A DNA stretch of 64,000 nt, taken from contig NZ_OX365700.1 of NCBI RefSeq assembly GCF_947241125.1, forward strand, positions 248,001 through 312,000, read 5' to 3'. Below, piece after piece: positions 18,381 through 27,437 of this stretch. The position numbers and the translations under genes are program-made. The DNA comes from Nitrospira tepida. Its GTDB lineage: Bacteria; Nitrospirota; Nitrospiria; Nitrospirales; Nitrospiraceae. Under the pieces are notes generated by a model, which had not been told where the DNA came from, made no database searches, and saw only the letters and a program-made list of their open reading frames with translations. Every line of letters starts with the position of its first letter. Within the stretch, counting starts at the first letter, position 1.

Positions 18381-18959
18381 TCACGAAGGTCGCGTTCGTT
18401 TTTGCCGGTTGACCGAATCCACGATGCGCTGAATCGTGCTGGCTGTTAAGTCACGAATCGTGAGATGGGCCTCGTCGTCTCCGTTGAAGGTGCAGAGTGC
18501 AATCGTAAAGCAATCGGTGCCGCCGCGGATGATTTTCAGCGCGATATTGGACTGGTGGCAATGCACACCGACGAAGAGGCAGACATCGATCTTGTTTTTC
18601 CAGATCGTGAGATTGGGATGATTCGGGTTGATTTCTTTTTCCGCGATGATCTTCGGGTACTTCGGGCGATAATCCGCCATCGGGATCAGCTTCGCCGGTA
18701 CGGCTTCGGCCAAGGCTTTGACCACTCTGGATTCGCGCTCGGCTTGCTCATTCCAGGCCCAGAGGACCAACGGACCCGGGAAGATCGTCGGATTCTTGGC
18801 CATGATCAGCCTCCGGGCCGCCTCGTCGATAGCGAGCTGTTCAGGGACACGTTTTCCCATCACGAGCCCTTCTCCTTTCGACGGCCCGATGACCCCCCTA
18901 TTCGAGACGGAAGGCGGAAGATATCCTTCGGGTCCAATCGTCATTTCATACGGCCTCAT
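18381..18959 (-). CDS. CdhB / ferredoxin-oxidoreductase epsilon-like subunit, copy A
   Basis: A 192-residue soluble protein. It resembles proteins annotated as CO dehydrogenase beta (CdhB-type) family, which accompany five-subunit 2-oxoacid:ferredoxin oxidoreductases in Nitrospira and Hydrogenobacter. Conserved parts are NPTIFPGPLVLWAWN, MADYRPKYPKI and NPNHPNLTIWKNKI followed by a hydrophobic strand and HCHQSNIALKIIRGGTDC. A paralogue is encoded at 21446-22135. I chose the ATG at 18959 because GGAG lies 8 bases before it. It overlaps nothing and directly follows the oxidoreductase-like gene. CdhB-like proteins adopt a nucleotide-binding fold, but the function in these complexes is not established. 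Confidence 0.65.
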   Translation of the reverse strand: MRPYEMTIGPEGYLPPSVSNRGVIGPSKGEGLVMGKRVPEQLAIDEAARRLIMAKNPTIFPGPLVLWAWNEQAERESRVVKALAEAVPAKLIPMADYRPKYPKIIAEKEINPNHPNLTIWKNKIDVCLFVGVHCHQSNIALKIIRGGTDCFTIALCTFNGDDEAHLTIRDLTASTIQRIVDSVNRQKRTRPS

Positions 18960-18984
18960 TTCGCGCACTCCTTTCCGTGAGCCT

Positions 18985-20454
18985 TCACAAGGCACCCAAT
19001 CCTTCGCGAAGGAAAATATCCATCGCCGTCAACGGCTTCCCAACCAGCGGAGTCAGCACTGTGTACTCGAATGAGAAGCCTGCACGCAGCCGGTCCCAGT
19101 AACCCTTGGTGTGACCCTCCTCGACGAGGACGATCCGACTGACGCTCCTGGCAAATGACTCGATCTCCTCATGCGACAACGGCATGATGCGCGAGGGGTA
19201 GAGACCGGCGACCTTCAGTCCGAAACTTTGGCATAGCGCCACGGCATCTCGTACCACGCCCTGCGCCGCTCCCCAGGCGACAAACCCCACATCCGCCATG
19301 ACAGTTCTCTCTCGTTGGGATGTCGCGTCAGTCCATTGAGGCCTTGTGTGGATGGCAGGATTCGGGTCAATGCTTTTCCGCCTGCCAATCATCTCGACCA
19401 AGGTATGAATGTCCAGACTCTGATGGCGTAGAGCGAGTGTGTCTTCGAGCAATACCCCGACTCCGTCACTGCGACCACTGCGGATCAACTCGTGGCCTGC
19501 GATCAATAGTCTCACGGTGTCGGAGAGATCGGAGGCGATGAAGACCTCGGGGGCCTTGAAGTCACGGAAGCACGACGCGACCGCGGCATCGTTCCCCCGG
19601 AGCAGAGCCATGACCTGCCCCTGTGGCCCTCGGTACGCTTGCACGCCTGGATGGCTATCGCTTTCAAGAACAGACACCATCGCCCCGGCGATGCCTAGGT
19701 GTTTGGAGGTCCACTGGGTGGGAGAAGCGATGAGGTCTGCATCGCAGGCGCTCCGGCATTCGCAAGAACTTACGGCGAATCCCAGCAATATGGCTCGCTC
19801 CGGCGTCAACATCAGCCGGCTTTGCTCGTGAGAGCCGCCGGGGAGAGGAAGCGAATAGATATCCCGCTTTTCGATCGCGTGGAGGCCAAAGTCCAATCCT
19901 GCCTCAAATGACCGGGGCGCCGCCAGCGATGGGGCGAGACGGCGGAGTGGGGTTTCGGGGATTCCAAGCAGTGACAACAGTGCCGCGAGCGCCGCGAGTC
20001 CTTTGCTGGGCAGTCCCTCACTGTACGGGGCGCAGAGCTCGGTCAGCGGGAGAGCATACACAATGACTCCTGCAGGGATGAGCGGAGATGGGCGATGTGC
20101 CCCGGGCGGTTCCCACAGGAGCACACTGCCTGGCTGGATCCCGATCCGCGGGAGTTCCTGAGTGTGACCATCAAGATCTATGAGCCCATCACAGCCATGT
20201 CCCATTGAATAGAAAGTTCGCGACGCGATGCGAAGGTGCAGGACACAGTCCGTGACATCGCCGCTCAGCATCCCGCGTTGCGCCATCACCGCAAAGCCCC
20301 GCCCGGTCAGAAATTGGGTGATGGGCATCAATTCCTTGAAGAGCACGGCCGCGCTGGGTCCCATGATCTTCAGGACGAAATCGAACTCTTGATGGGGACG
20401 AGGAGGAAGCCAGGCTGTAAACGGAGCCATATCAAGAGGGGTCGTGCTAGACAC
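18985..20454 (-). CDS. Divergent 2-oxoacid:ferredoxin oxidoreductase gamma/alpha-like protein
   Basis: A 489-residue protein. Its C-terminal 110 residues (VMADVGFVAWGAAQGVVRDAV, GLYPSRIMPLSHEEI, IVLVEEGHTKGYWDRLR) look like domain II of KorA/PorA alpha subunits. The N-terminal 130 residues resemble the gamma domain (GFAVMAQRGMLSGDVTDCVLHLRI). The central part, which in functional enzymes helps bind thiamine diphosphate, is poorly conserved, and no beta subunit gene is near. It may therefore be a non-catalytic relative that has kept a structural or ferredoxin-transfer role. It overlaps by 8 bases the small gene upstream and is followed by an epsilon-like gene, so it sits in an operon. Confidence 0.6.
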   Translation of the reverse strand: MSSTTPLDMAPFTAWLPPRPHQEFDFVLKIMGPSAAVLFKELMPITQFLTGRGFAVMAQRGMLSGDVTDCVLHLRIASRTFYSMGHGCDGLIDLDGHTQELPRIGIQPGSVLLWEPPGAHRPSPLIPAGVIVYALPLTELCAPYSEGLPSKGLAALAALLSLLGIPETPLRRLAPSLAAPRSFEAGLDFGLHAIEKRDIYSLPLPGGSHEQSRLMLTPERAILLGFAVSSCECRSACDADLIASPTQWTSKHLGIAGAMVSVLESDSHPGVQAYRGPQGQVMALLRGNDAAVASCFRDFKAPEVFIASDLSDTVRLLIAGHELIRSGRSDGVGVLLEDTLALRHQSLDIHTLVEMIGRRKSIDPNPAIHTRPQWTDATSQRERTVMADVGFVAWGAAQGVVRDAVALCQSFGLKVAGLYPSRIMPLSHEEIESFARSVSRIVLVEEGHTKGYWDRLRAGFSFEYTVLTPLVGKPLTAMDIFLREGLGAL

Positions 20455-20725
20455 GGTAGATGTTCCATCCCTTTCTTAGGGCCAAGACGTTCATCCAACG
20501 CACGGGATACCCGTTGAGGAAGAGATGATCGTACAGCGCAGATAAGAAGATACGCCCGCCATCTGGAAAGACCGCGCGACCGCTCCAGTCTTTGACCCCA
20601 CGGCGAAGCGCCGTTCTCAGCCCGGGATGGGTTGTCACAATCGTGTCCGTGGTCGGGTCAACCCAGATAAGGGCCGTCGCTCCCCTCGGGTACTGCACGA
20701 CCACTGTGTCGGCATTCGGTGGCAT
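20447..20725 (-). CDS. Small conserved-looking hypothetical protein
   Basis: A 92-residue soluble protein that I do not recognise. It contains a WVDPTTDTIV segment and a Trp- and Arg-rich C-terminus, and no membrane or signal segment. It overlaps the start of the oxidoreductase-like gene by 8 bases, which supports translation as part of the same operon. No strong ribosome site is visible. Confidence 0.5.
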   Translation of the reverse strand: MPPNADTVVVQYPRGATALIWVDPTTDTIVTTHPGLRTALRRGVKDWSGRAVFPDGGRIFLSALYDHLFLNGYPVRWMNVLALRKGWNIYRV

Positions 20726-20802
20726 GACTCAGATCGGATCTGCCTGTCTGCGAGCCTTGTTCCTTGGCCGTTAGTTTCTATGTCAATTCAGTGAGGCCTC
20801 TG

Positions 20803-21081
20803 CTATCCAGACTGCAACGCGACATCATTCGGTCGGGCGTAAATGGAGTCGGCCTCTAGAAAACCTGCGTGCCCATGGTGATAGGTGACTTCCACGAAGT
20901 CCCCATCTCGAAGGTCGGCAAGCTCGACCTGTGCGATGCCTCTCGCGATGAGGGTCTGGTTGCCAAGCAGCGCGCGGGCGCGGATCGCGGTTCCTCCTGG
21001 CAACACGGTCGTCACAAGAATCCACCGGGTGCCGCGCGCATCACGATCGACTCGATCAAAATGGCCCCAGAGCACCGGCAT
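20803..21081 (-). CDS. Hypothetical small beta-rich protein
   Basis: A 92-residue protein. The run GTAIRARALLGNQTLIA...VELADLRDGDFVEVTYHHG resembles the short beta-barrel repeats of DUF5666-type proteins, where DLRxGDxVEV is typical. No signal peptide is visible. It stands 10 bases after the helical-repeat gene and 77 before the next small gene, within the same minus-strand cluster. Family assignment is tentative. Confidence 0.5.
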   Translation of the reverse strand: MPVLWGHFDRVDRDARGTRWILVTTVLPGGTAIRARALLGNQTLIARGIAQVELADLRDGDFVEVTYHHGHAGFLEADSIYARPNDVALQSG

Positions 21082-21091
21082 ATCCTCATAC

Positions 21092-21433
21092 TCACATGTC
21101 GGTACGCAGAGAACGGCCAGCCCGATGGCGGCAACGAGCCATTCCTTCTCGCGCTCGGAGATTGTTGGGGTCGCAGCTCAACACCGCTTTCCAGTTGAAC
21201 CAGGCCTCCTCATGGAGTCCCATTTCTTCGAGCAGCGTCGCCATTTCATATCTGGTCACGATATCCGCCGGGCATACGTCAAGGAGATTCTGCAATCGAC
21301 TGAGTCGGCCGATCCATGATTCGGCTGGCTGGTGTTCCCTGAGTGGACCAGGTCGTGGATCGGGTTGAGGTGGCCGACCTGCATTCGCCGCCATTTTCGT
21401 TCCTCTACGTTTCTTGACTCTTCCGTTCGACAC
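21092..21433 (-). CDS. TPR-like helical repeat protein
   Basis: A 113-residue protein. Residues 45-105 form at least one and a half tetratricopeptide-like units (RYEMATLLEEMGLHEEAWFNWKAVL, then CDPNNLRAREGMARC). The first 40 residues are basic and Pro-rich; a second ATG at residue 14 could be the true start. It lies 12 bases after the epsilon-like copy B gene, so it is probably translated from the same mRNA. Role unknown; TPR proteins usually mediate assembly. Confidence 0.55.
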   Translation of the reverse strand: MSNGRVKKRRGTKMAANAGRPPQPDPRPGPLREHQPAESWIGRLSRLQNLLDVCPADIVTRYEMATLLEEMGLHEEAWFNWKAVLSCDPNNLRAREGMARCRHRAGRSLRTDM

Positions 21434-21445
21434 CGTATCGACACG

Positions 21446-22135
21446 CTACAGTGGCCATGGGCGAACCTGCTCGATCCCACGATTCATCCGGGCCTGCGTG
21501 CCCGTCAGTCGGACCGTTTTGCCATCCTTCGGCATGGCGATCCCGAGTTCTGTGCGGACGCTCCGGAAGATGTCGATGATGTGGTTCATCCGTGTCACAT
21601 CCAGGTCTTGCACGCTCAGCATGGCGTCTTCATGAATGTCGTGGCAGAACGCAATCGTCAGGCAATTGGTTCCGGCCCGCACCATTCGCAATGCGAGGTT
21701 GGCATAGTGACAATGGATGCCGATGAACAGGGCCACTTCGATCTTATTGTGCCAAATCGTCAGATTGGGATGATTGGGATTGATCCCCTCCTCCGGGTCG
21801 ATCTTGGGATATTTCGGGCGATAGTCCGGCATGGGAATGATCATGACGTTGGGAATTTCCGACGCAAGCCTCAAGAGCGCCTGTCCTTTGGCGATCCATT
21901 CCGGATGCCAAGCCCACAAATAGAGCGGCCCCGGGAAGATCGTCGGATTCGCTCGCGTAAATAGTTGGCGAGCCGCCTCGGCAATCACCTCATCTTCGGG
22001 GGCGTGCCAGCCATATAACAGCCCGAATCCGGATTCTGGATGGGTCACGCCGAGTTCTATAGCCGATGGCGGATGGAATCCGGCCGGACCGACATCAATC
22101 ACGCGTTCATGCCCTATGGCATTCAACGGGCTCAT
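21446..22135 (-). CDS. CdhB / ferredoxin-oxidoreductase epsilon-like subunit, copy B
   Basis: A 229-residue paralogue of the protein at 18381-18959. It shares NPTIFPGPLYLWAW, MPDYRPKYPKI, NPNHPNLTIWHNKI and HCHYANLALRMVRAGTNC. It has an additional C-terminal tail (VRLTGTQARMNRGIEQVRPWPL). The ATG at 22135 has GAGG upstream and gives an N-terminus like that of copy A (GPxGxxPPS); an earlier in-frame ATG at 22186 is less likely. Two epsilon-like subunits without catalytic beta subunits nearby suggest that they serve enzymes encoded elsewhere or a different complex. Confidence 0.65.
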   Translation of the reverse strand: MSPLNAIGHERVIDVGPAGFHPPSAIELGVTHPESGFGLLYGWHAPEDEVIAEAARQLFTRANPTIFPGPLYLWAWHPEWIAKGQALLRLASEIPNVMIIPMPDYRPKYPKIDPEEGINPNHPNLTIWHNKIEVALFIGIHCHYANLALRMVRAGTNCLTIAFCHDIHEDAMLSVQDLDVTRMNHIIDIFRSVRTELGIAMPKDGKTVRLTGTQARMNRGIEQVRPWPL

Positions 22136-22490
22136 GCGAGGTTCCTCTCTGTTCCACTGCAAGGGAGGTCTGATTAAACGGGCCATCGACTCCGTTGGCG
22201 CCGTCCCGAGGCCTATTCGCGGTGAACAAGGATTTCCCGGACTGTGGATGCAGCAACGATTGCCGGCCTGGAATTGCGTCTACGGGTGATGGGTAGTGAG
22301 TGTCCTCTCGCCTTAAGATCGAAAGGGTTCGCAGATCGCGCAATATGGCGTAGGCGACGCCTCCCAGAATCAGCGCGACGAAAAGATTCAGATCCCAGCC
22401 CCACAGCATGGTCCCGACCACTGCCGTGGTGGCCGCGATATAGGCGACAACTTCCAGAAACCCGAACTGCTGTTCGCGGATCGAGGGCAT
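22107..22490 (-). CDS. Hypothetical protein with two membrane segments
   Basis: A protein of 127 residues with two hydrophobic helices in the N-terminal third (LEVVAYIAATTAVVGTMLWG and a VALILGGVAYAIL stretch) and a polar C-terminal half. Its 3' end overlaps the start of the epsilon-like copy B gene by 29 bases. The start is uncertain: a TTG at 22514 is also in frame. The C-terminal part may be read-through without function. Not recognised. Confidence 0.4.
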   Translation of the reverse strand: MPSIREQQFGFLEVVAYIAATTAVVGTMLWGWDLNLFVALILGGVAYAILRDLRTLSILRREDTHYPSPVDAIPGRQSLLHPQSGKSLFTANRPRDGANGVDGPFNQTSLAVEQRGTSHEPVECHRA

Positions 22491-22551
22491 CTGTTTTACG
22501 CTCACCTTCTTCAAGCTCTTCCATCATATTGAGGATTGGGGATCACTTGCC

Positions 22552-22758
22552 TTACGCTTTCTTCGATGTTGCTGTGCCAAGATCTCGCGTGAGCACAACG
22601 GCCTCTTTGCGAAGTATCATGAGCCGCTCATGACAGCACCGACAGACCATGCCTCCCGCCGGCGAATCAAACATCAGGACCATGGACGCTCTCCGGCAAC
22701 GTGGACACCGAACCGGCCTCCCATGCGGTGCGGCCTCATAAGATTGATCGAGCCTCAT
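22552..22758 (-). CDS. Small zinc-ribbon protein
   Basis: A 68-residue protein with two CxxC pairs (RCPRCRR and CRCCHE, 20 residues apart), the pattern of a small zinc ribbon. The ATG at 22758 is preceded by GAGG at good spacing; a GTG four codons upstream is possible. It lies 17 bases after the lipoprotein gene. Similar two-knuckle proteins occur at 27542, 28869, 29063 and 63563. Function unknown. Confidence 0.55.
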   Translation of the reverse strand: MRLDQSYEAAPHGRPVRCPRCRRASMVLMFDSPAGGMVCRCCHERLMILRKEAVVLTRDLGTATSKKA

Positions 22759-22775
22759 TGAGCGCCTCACATGCC

Positions 22776-23399
22776 TTACGCATGGGCCTTCACTTTCTTT
22801 CCGCCAGCCTTTTCGATGGCCTTTTGGATCTCCCCTGAAACTGCGGAGGCTTTCTCTTTCAAGGCCTTAGCCTGCGCGTCCGCACCCAGATAGTCCCCTT
22901 TCTCAATAAGCTGATGGACGGCGCTAAGATTCGCCTCTAACCCGCTGATGTCCTCCTTAAGCGCTTCAACTGCTGCCTTATCCTTTCCGGTCGGCGCTTC
23001 GGCCATGAGTTCCTTGGCCGAAGCCACAACTTGCTGTGCTTCTTTCTCCCTCTCTTTGGCCGCTGCTTGTGCCGCTTCTTTGTTTTGCGTCGCCTTGGTT
23101 GCTATGGCCGCGCCGGACTCAACGACCTTCAGCAACAGCTTGTCGGCTTCTGCATAGGATCGGAAGACAGAGAGGGCGGTTTCTTGTTTGGCCAATTCTT
23201 CCTTTGCGAGAGCGAATTGCTGTTCGAGAGTGGCCAAGTCCTCTTTCGCGTATTCTGTCGCACCGGCCGCCTTGGCCGCATCAACGGCTTTTTGAGCAGC
23301 CTCCAATTGCTCTATGGGGGGTTGCGCGCAGCCTGTCACAGCGACCATCGCTATAGCGGTTAAGCCAGCCGTCATGCCATGTCGGATGTTCAGTTTCAT
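22776..23399 (-). CDS. Lipoprotein with coiled-coil / DUF4398-like body
   Basis: A 207-residue predicted lipoprotein. The signal ends in a lipobox VTGC, so Cys22 or so would be lipidated. The mature part is almost entirely alpha-helical and Ala/Lys/Glu-rich (QLEAAQKAVDAAKAAGATEYAKEDL...), like DUF4398-type envelope proteins that sit near OmpA-like or TolC-like partners. I chose the ATG at 23399 because GGGAGGAC lies about 8 bases upstream. The long upstream in-frame extension has no signal peptide. It is the first gene of the minus-strand cluster after a 700-base gap. Confidence 0.75.
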   Translation of the reverse strand: MKLNIRHGMTAGLTAIAMVAVTGCAQPPIEQLEAAQKAVDAAKAAGATEYAKEDLATLEQQFALAKEELAKQETALSVFRSYAEADKLLLKVVESGAAIATKATQNKEAAQAAAKEREKEAQQVVASAKELMAEAPTGKDKAAVEALKEDISGLEANLSAVHQLIEKGDYLGADAQAKALKEKASAVSGEIQKAIEKAGGKKVKAHA

Positions 23400-24115
23400 A
23401 ACCATGTCCTCCCGACCACTTCTCGAAAAGCCTCCTGACACAAGAACCATTGCATGCGGGATGCCGCAGATGAACCATGCAGCGATGACGATCCATGGCA
23501 ATATAAATTGAGGGCTTAGAGTCGGCTTTATGAGCTGCAATGAGTCGAATCGATCAGTGCGTAATCGAGACGTGCACGATTTGCAGATGCTGAGTCGATG
23601 CGGATGATGGGAGATGGTATTTCTTGCTGGACGGGGAACGATCCCTGCGTCACGCAACCGATTGGGGACAGTCAGCCGCGCAAGATTCACGAATCAAATA
23701 GAGAGATGGGATTTGGAGACGCATTCTGCGATCATCTTGTGACCAATTCATCTTCTAGGCGGTGGGATTGGGCCACTCCTATGCCCTGGTTCCTTCGTCG
23801 CGTGGTAATCCCGCGTGCCTTCGGCACTCTGTGCTCAACCTAATAAGTACGACGGGCCAACCGAATGGCGGGAAATGAGTAAAGAGGATTCTTCCTGCAG
23901 AAGTTGCACGCTTTCATGAACTGCGTGTAAATGCGAAGCATCGCTGGCCTCCCCTTTCAGATGGTGCGTTCACTCCTTTTTACTGTCCTTCCGCAACAAT
24001 ATTGAAACATTAGGTCACTGGGTCTCTCCGCAGTTGTTCAAGCGGGCATGGCCTATGCTGAGTCAATGGGCAGCAGGAAGTCGCTCGTTATGAACATTCA
24101 CGACAGGAGACGTAC
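23400..24115. other. Intergenic region between divergent genes
   Basis: No convincing gene is seen in about 715 bases. The flanking genes diverge (lipoprotein to the left, hypothetical protein to the right), so promoters for both should lie here. Short open frames are present on both strands but lack ribosome sites and recognisable composition. Confidence 0.5.
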
Positions 24116-24484
24116 ATGGAACGATCCATAAGTCCCGCAGGTTCGACCAAGAGGACCTATAAACTGCACGGCATACTGGTGAGTGTCGATGTCACGCATC
24201 AGGTCATCGTGATCCAACCTTCTGAGCACGATGGAAAACGGGTTCGCCGCCTGATCATCACTCCAGAGAGCGAAATTCTAGCCGGTACGGAACACAAGGC
24301 TCTTGCTGATCTCCTCGTGGATATCGGAGAGTGGGTCAGCGCGCACTACGTCAAAGAGGACAATCGGACGGTTCTGAGGAAACTCCACGTCCCTCGCGGC
24401 ATGACCCCAAGTCCGCCGACTCCGTTGCCGAAAGGCAGCGTCTCCATGCCAACTGGGAGCGAGGCGTTACCGAAAGCGTCGTGA
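24116..24484 (+). CDS. Hypothetical small beta-rich protein
   Basis: A 122-residue protein. Residues 15-95 look like a beta-barrel (YKLHGILVSVDVTHQVIVIQP..., LADLLVDIGEWVSAHYVKED), of DUF5666-like appearance, followed by a Pro/Ser-rich tail. CAGGAGACGTAC precedes the ATG at good spacing, supporting the start. No signal peptide. It stands alone, convergent with the NtrC-type regulator gene. Family unknown. Confidence 0.6.
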   Translation: MERSISPAGSTKRTYKLHGILVSVDVTHQVIVIQPSEHDGKRVRRLIITPESEILAGTEHKALADLLVDIGEWVSAHYVKEDNRTVLRKLHVPRGMTPSPPTPLPKGSVSMPTGSEALPKAS

Positions 24485-24672
24485 AGAGCCACGATGCGGT
24501 GGCCCAGGTGGTCGGATGACAGTGATGGAACCCTGACAGGGGCGTCGGGATCAAACTCTTCGCTCAGCCTAGAAAGAGGCCCTCCCACGAACGAGTCCAT
24601 CACGCCAAGCTCAGCGGCACGGTCTGAGAGAAGAGTGAAAACAGGACAAAGAGAAGATGTCTGGTTCGAAGG

Positions 24673-26031
24673 TTAGTCTCTGATCCCGTATTCCTTGATC
24701 TTGTACTGCAAGGCCCTCAAGCTGATCCCCAGGAGCTTGGCGGCCTTCTCCCGGTGGTTGGTCACCTCCGCCAAGGTCCGTCGGATCACGTCGCGCTCGA
24801 TCTGTTCCAGCGAGGTCCCGAGCGTCACCACCATGGTGCGAACGTCCTCCCGGCTGGCCTGGATCTCCTCGGGCAGGTGTTCCGGTCGGATCACGCTGTC
24901 CTTCACCGTAACCACCAACCGCTCCATGAGGTTCCGGAGCTGGCGGATGTTCCCGGGCCAGGCATACAACCGCAGCAATCGCATCGCCTCCCGCGACACC
25001 TCTTTAGGAGCGCGGTGATGCTGGGCCGAAAACTCCGCCAGAAAACGTTCCGCGAGAAGCGGGATATCGTCCGCCCGGTCACGAAGCGGGGGGAGGCGGA
25101 TCGGCACGACATTGAGGCGATAATAGAGGTCCTCGCGAAAGCCGCCTTGCTTGACGGCTTCTTCGAGATTGCGGTTCGTGGCGGCCACGATCCGCGTGTC
25201 CACGGTGATCAATTTGGTCCCGCCCAGCCGGCGGAACTCTTTGGTTTCCAACACGCGCAGGAAATCGACCTGCGACTTCAGGGAGAGCTCCCCCACTTCG
25301 TCCAGGAGCAATGTGCCGCCGTCCGCCAGCTCGAACCGCCCCATCTTGGTGGTCATGGCGCCGGTGAACGCGCCTTTCTCGTATCCGAACAACTCGCTCT
25401 CAAAGAGGTTCTCGGGCAACGCGCCGCAGTTCATGGTGATGAAGGGTCCGTCGGCCCTGCGGCTCTTGTGATGGATGGCCCGCGCGACGAGTTCCTTGCC
25501 GGTTCCGCTTTCGCCGGTGAGCAGGACGGTGACATCGCTGTCCGCCACCATCTCCACCAGCGAATAGACCCGTTGCATGGGCTCGCTCTCGCCCACCATC
25601 TGGTCGAAGCGGATTCTCGCTTCGAGACGGTCGCGGAGTTGCCGGTTCTCGCTCGCCAGCGCCTGGCGCTCCAGCGCCTTGGCGACCGCGACGGGAAATC
25701 GCTCGCGATCGATGGGTTTGGTGAGGTAGTCGTAGGCGCCCCCGCGCATCGCCTCGACCGCCGTATCGATCGATCCGTAGGCGGTCATCACCACGACTTC
25801 CGTCTGCGGCCACTGCTCTTTGAGCCGTTGGAGAAAGGCCATGCCCCCGATGCCGGGCATCTTCAGATCGGTGATGACCAATTCCACGGACGAAGCCGTT
25901 AACTGCTCCAGCGCTTCTTCTGCTGTTCCTACGCCTCGCACCTCATACCCCTTCTTTTCGAGCATCGTCACCAGGGCCCCGCGAATGTTGATCTCGTCGT
26001 CCACGACGAGGATGCGCGCGGCCGGCTTCAT
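24673..26031 (-). CDS. NtrC-family sigma-54-dependent response regulator
   Basis: A 452-residue transcription activator. Domains in order are a receiver domain (1-120) with phospho-acceptor Asp in VITDLKMPGIGG and Lys in YLTKPIDRE; an AAA+ domain (about 145-380) with Walker A GESGTGKE, the sigma-54-contacting GAFTGA loop and Walker B LLLDEVGEL; and a Fis-type helix-turn-helix at the end (HREKAAKLLGISLRALQYKIKEYG). All key motifs are intact, so it should activate sigma-54 promoters after phosphorylation. It overlaps the kinase gene upstream by 4 bases (ATGA). Its targets are not evident; I found no clear -24/-12 element in the flanks. Confidence 0.95.
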   Translation of the reverse strand: MKPAARILVVDDEINIRGALVTMLEKKGYEVRGVGTAEEALEQLTASSVELVITDLKMPGIGGMAFLQRLKEQWPQTEVVVMTAYGSIDTAVEAMRGGAYDYLTKPIDRERFPVAVAKALERQALASENRQLRDRLEARIRFDQMVGESEPMQRVYSLVEMVADSDVTVLLTGESGTGKELVARAIHHKSRRADGPFITMNCGALPENLFESELFGYEKGAFTGAMTTKMGRFELADGGTLLLDEVGELSLKSQVDFLRVLETKEFRRLGGTKLITVDTRIVAATNRNLEEAVKQGGFREDLYYRLNVVPIRLPPLRDRADDIPLLAERFLAEFSAQHHRAPKEVSREAMRLLRLYAWPGNIRQLRNLMERLVVTVKDSVIRPEHLPEEIQASREDVRTMVVTLGTSLEQIERDVIRRTLAEVTNHREKAAKLLGISLRALQYKIKEYGIRD

Positions 26032-27437
26032 GATGCGAGCGAGACCGGTTGAGCGATGGGTTGGGGTTGCCGCGCTGCCGCGGGGAAGGTCATGACGACG
26101 GTCGTGCCGCTCCCCGGCGCGCTGGACACCTGAATGGTGCCGCCGTGGTCCTGCATGATGCGATAGGCGATGGCGAGGCCGAGTCCGGTGCCGCCGGGCT
26201 TGGTGGTGTAGAACGGTTCGAACACCCGAGACAGCTCCTGTTTCGTGATGCCGATTCCGGTATCCGTGACCGAAAGGGCCACCCAGCGCTTGCCGTCCGA
26301 GTCCTGTGCTCGCGCGCCGATGCGGCAGAGCCCGCCGTTCGGCATGGCGTGCAGGGCGTTCACCACGATGTTCAGCAGGACCTGGCTGATGGCCGTTTCA
26401 TCCCCCATCACACAGGGAACCGGTTGTTCCACGTCGAGTTCGAGCCGGACCTTTCGCTCCTCGGCCTCGAATTGCATGAGGGCCGCGACATGCTCGATCA
26501 GCGCCGTCATATCAACCTCGTGCAGGTCCAACGACCCCGGATGGGCGAACTTCATGAAGTTGTCGAGAATCACCGACAGCCGGCGGCATTCGGCATTGAG
26601 GACATGCAGATACCGCGCGCCCTGGCCTCCTGCCATTCCGCTGTCCCGAAGCTCTTCCTCCAGCAAGTGCAGGTTCAGATCCATGGCGCTCAAGGGATTC
26701 CGCAGCTCATGGGCCACCCCCGCCGAGAGGGTATGCAGGGCCGCCAACTTCTCCGCGACGCGGACCCGTTGTTCCAGGGCGAGCCAGTCCGTAATGTCCT
26801 GGGCCTGCAGGATCACGCCGGCCCGTTCCCCGCCGTCTCCCGTCAGCTCCGCCGTGCTCACGCGGATGGTGCGAGCCTGGCGATCGGCGCTGTCATAGGG
26901 CAGGTCCTTCTGGCTCATGTGCCGATGGCGGCGGAGCGCGCTATCGAGCACCTCGCGGATCGTCTCGCCCTCCGCAAACGCCGTTTCGTAGGCATTGCCC
27001 AGCAAGTCCGCCGAGGCGCGTTTCAGCACCGCCTCGGCCGTGGGATTCACCGCGGTGATGACCCCGTCACGGTTGATCGTCAGGATGCCGGTCGGAATGC
27101 TTTGAAGGATGTTCCTGGCCAAACCCTTCACCTCCTCAAGGGTGCGTCTCGTGCTGTCGTAATGCAGCCAGGTAATGACCGCCGCGATCCCGATCGCGCT
27201 GACGAGGAACATGAGCAGGGTGACCATGATCAAATCGCGGCGCGACTGCCACAAGGCGGGGAACAATTCACGAGGGAGAGGGCGATCATCGCCGAACCCC
27301 TGCAGCAGGAGCTTGTCGTGCTCCAAGCTGAGGAGCAGGATCACCGAGACGACGATGGCCAGGATGAGCACGACCGAGGCGATGAGCCGGTAGGGAATCC
27401 CGCGGATAAACGTGGTTATAGGGGCAGGCCGAAACAT
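26028..27437 (-). CDS. Membrane PAS-domain sensor histidine kinase
   Basis: A 469-residue sensor kinase paired with the NtrC-type regulator. It has two membrane segments (about 17-37 and 70-90) bracketing a short periplasmic loop, a PAS domain (about 105-215, NILQSIPTGILTINRDG), a HisKA dimerisation helix with the H-box AGVAHELRNPLSAMDL, and an ATPase domain with NIVVNALHAMPNGG, DTGIGI and GTGLGLAI boxes. It lies upstream of and overlaps the regulator by 4 bases. The stimulus is unknown; the small external loop suggests membrane or internal PAS sensing. Confidence 0.93.
   Translation of the reverse strand: MFRPAPITTFIRGIPYRLIASVVLILAIVVSVILLLSLEHDKLLLQGFGDDRPLPRELFPALWQSRRDLIMVTLLMFLVSAIGIAAVITWLHYDSTRRTLEEVKGLARNILQSIPTGILTINRDGVITAVNPTAEAVLKRASADLLGNAYETAFAEGETIREVLDSALRRHRHMSQKDLPYDSADRQARTIRVSTAELTGDGGERAGVILQAQDITDWLALEQRVRVAEKLAALHTLSAGVAHELRNPLSAMDLNLHLLEEELRDSGMAGGQGARYLHVLNAECRRLSVILDNFMKFAHPGSLDLHEVDMTALIEHVAALMQFEAEERKVRLELDVEQPVPCVMGDETAISQVLLNIVVNALHAMPNGGLCRIGARAQDSDGKRWVALSVTDTGIGITKQELSRVFEPFYTTKPGGTGLGLAIAYRIMQDHGGTIQVSSAPGSGTTVVMTFPAAARQPQPIAQPVSLAS

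Noticed and set aside
23400-24115. A sigma-54 promoter for the NtrC-type regulator
   Set aside because: TGGC and TGC fragments are present but none with the required spacing.
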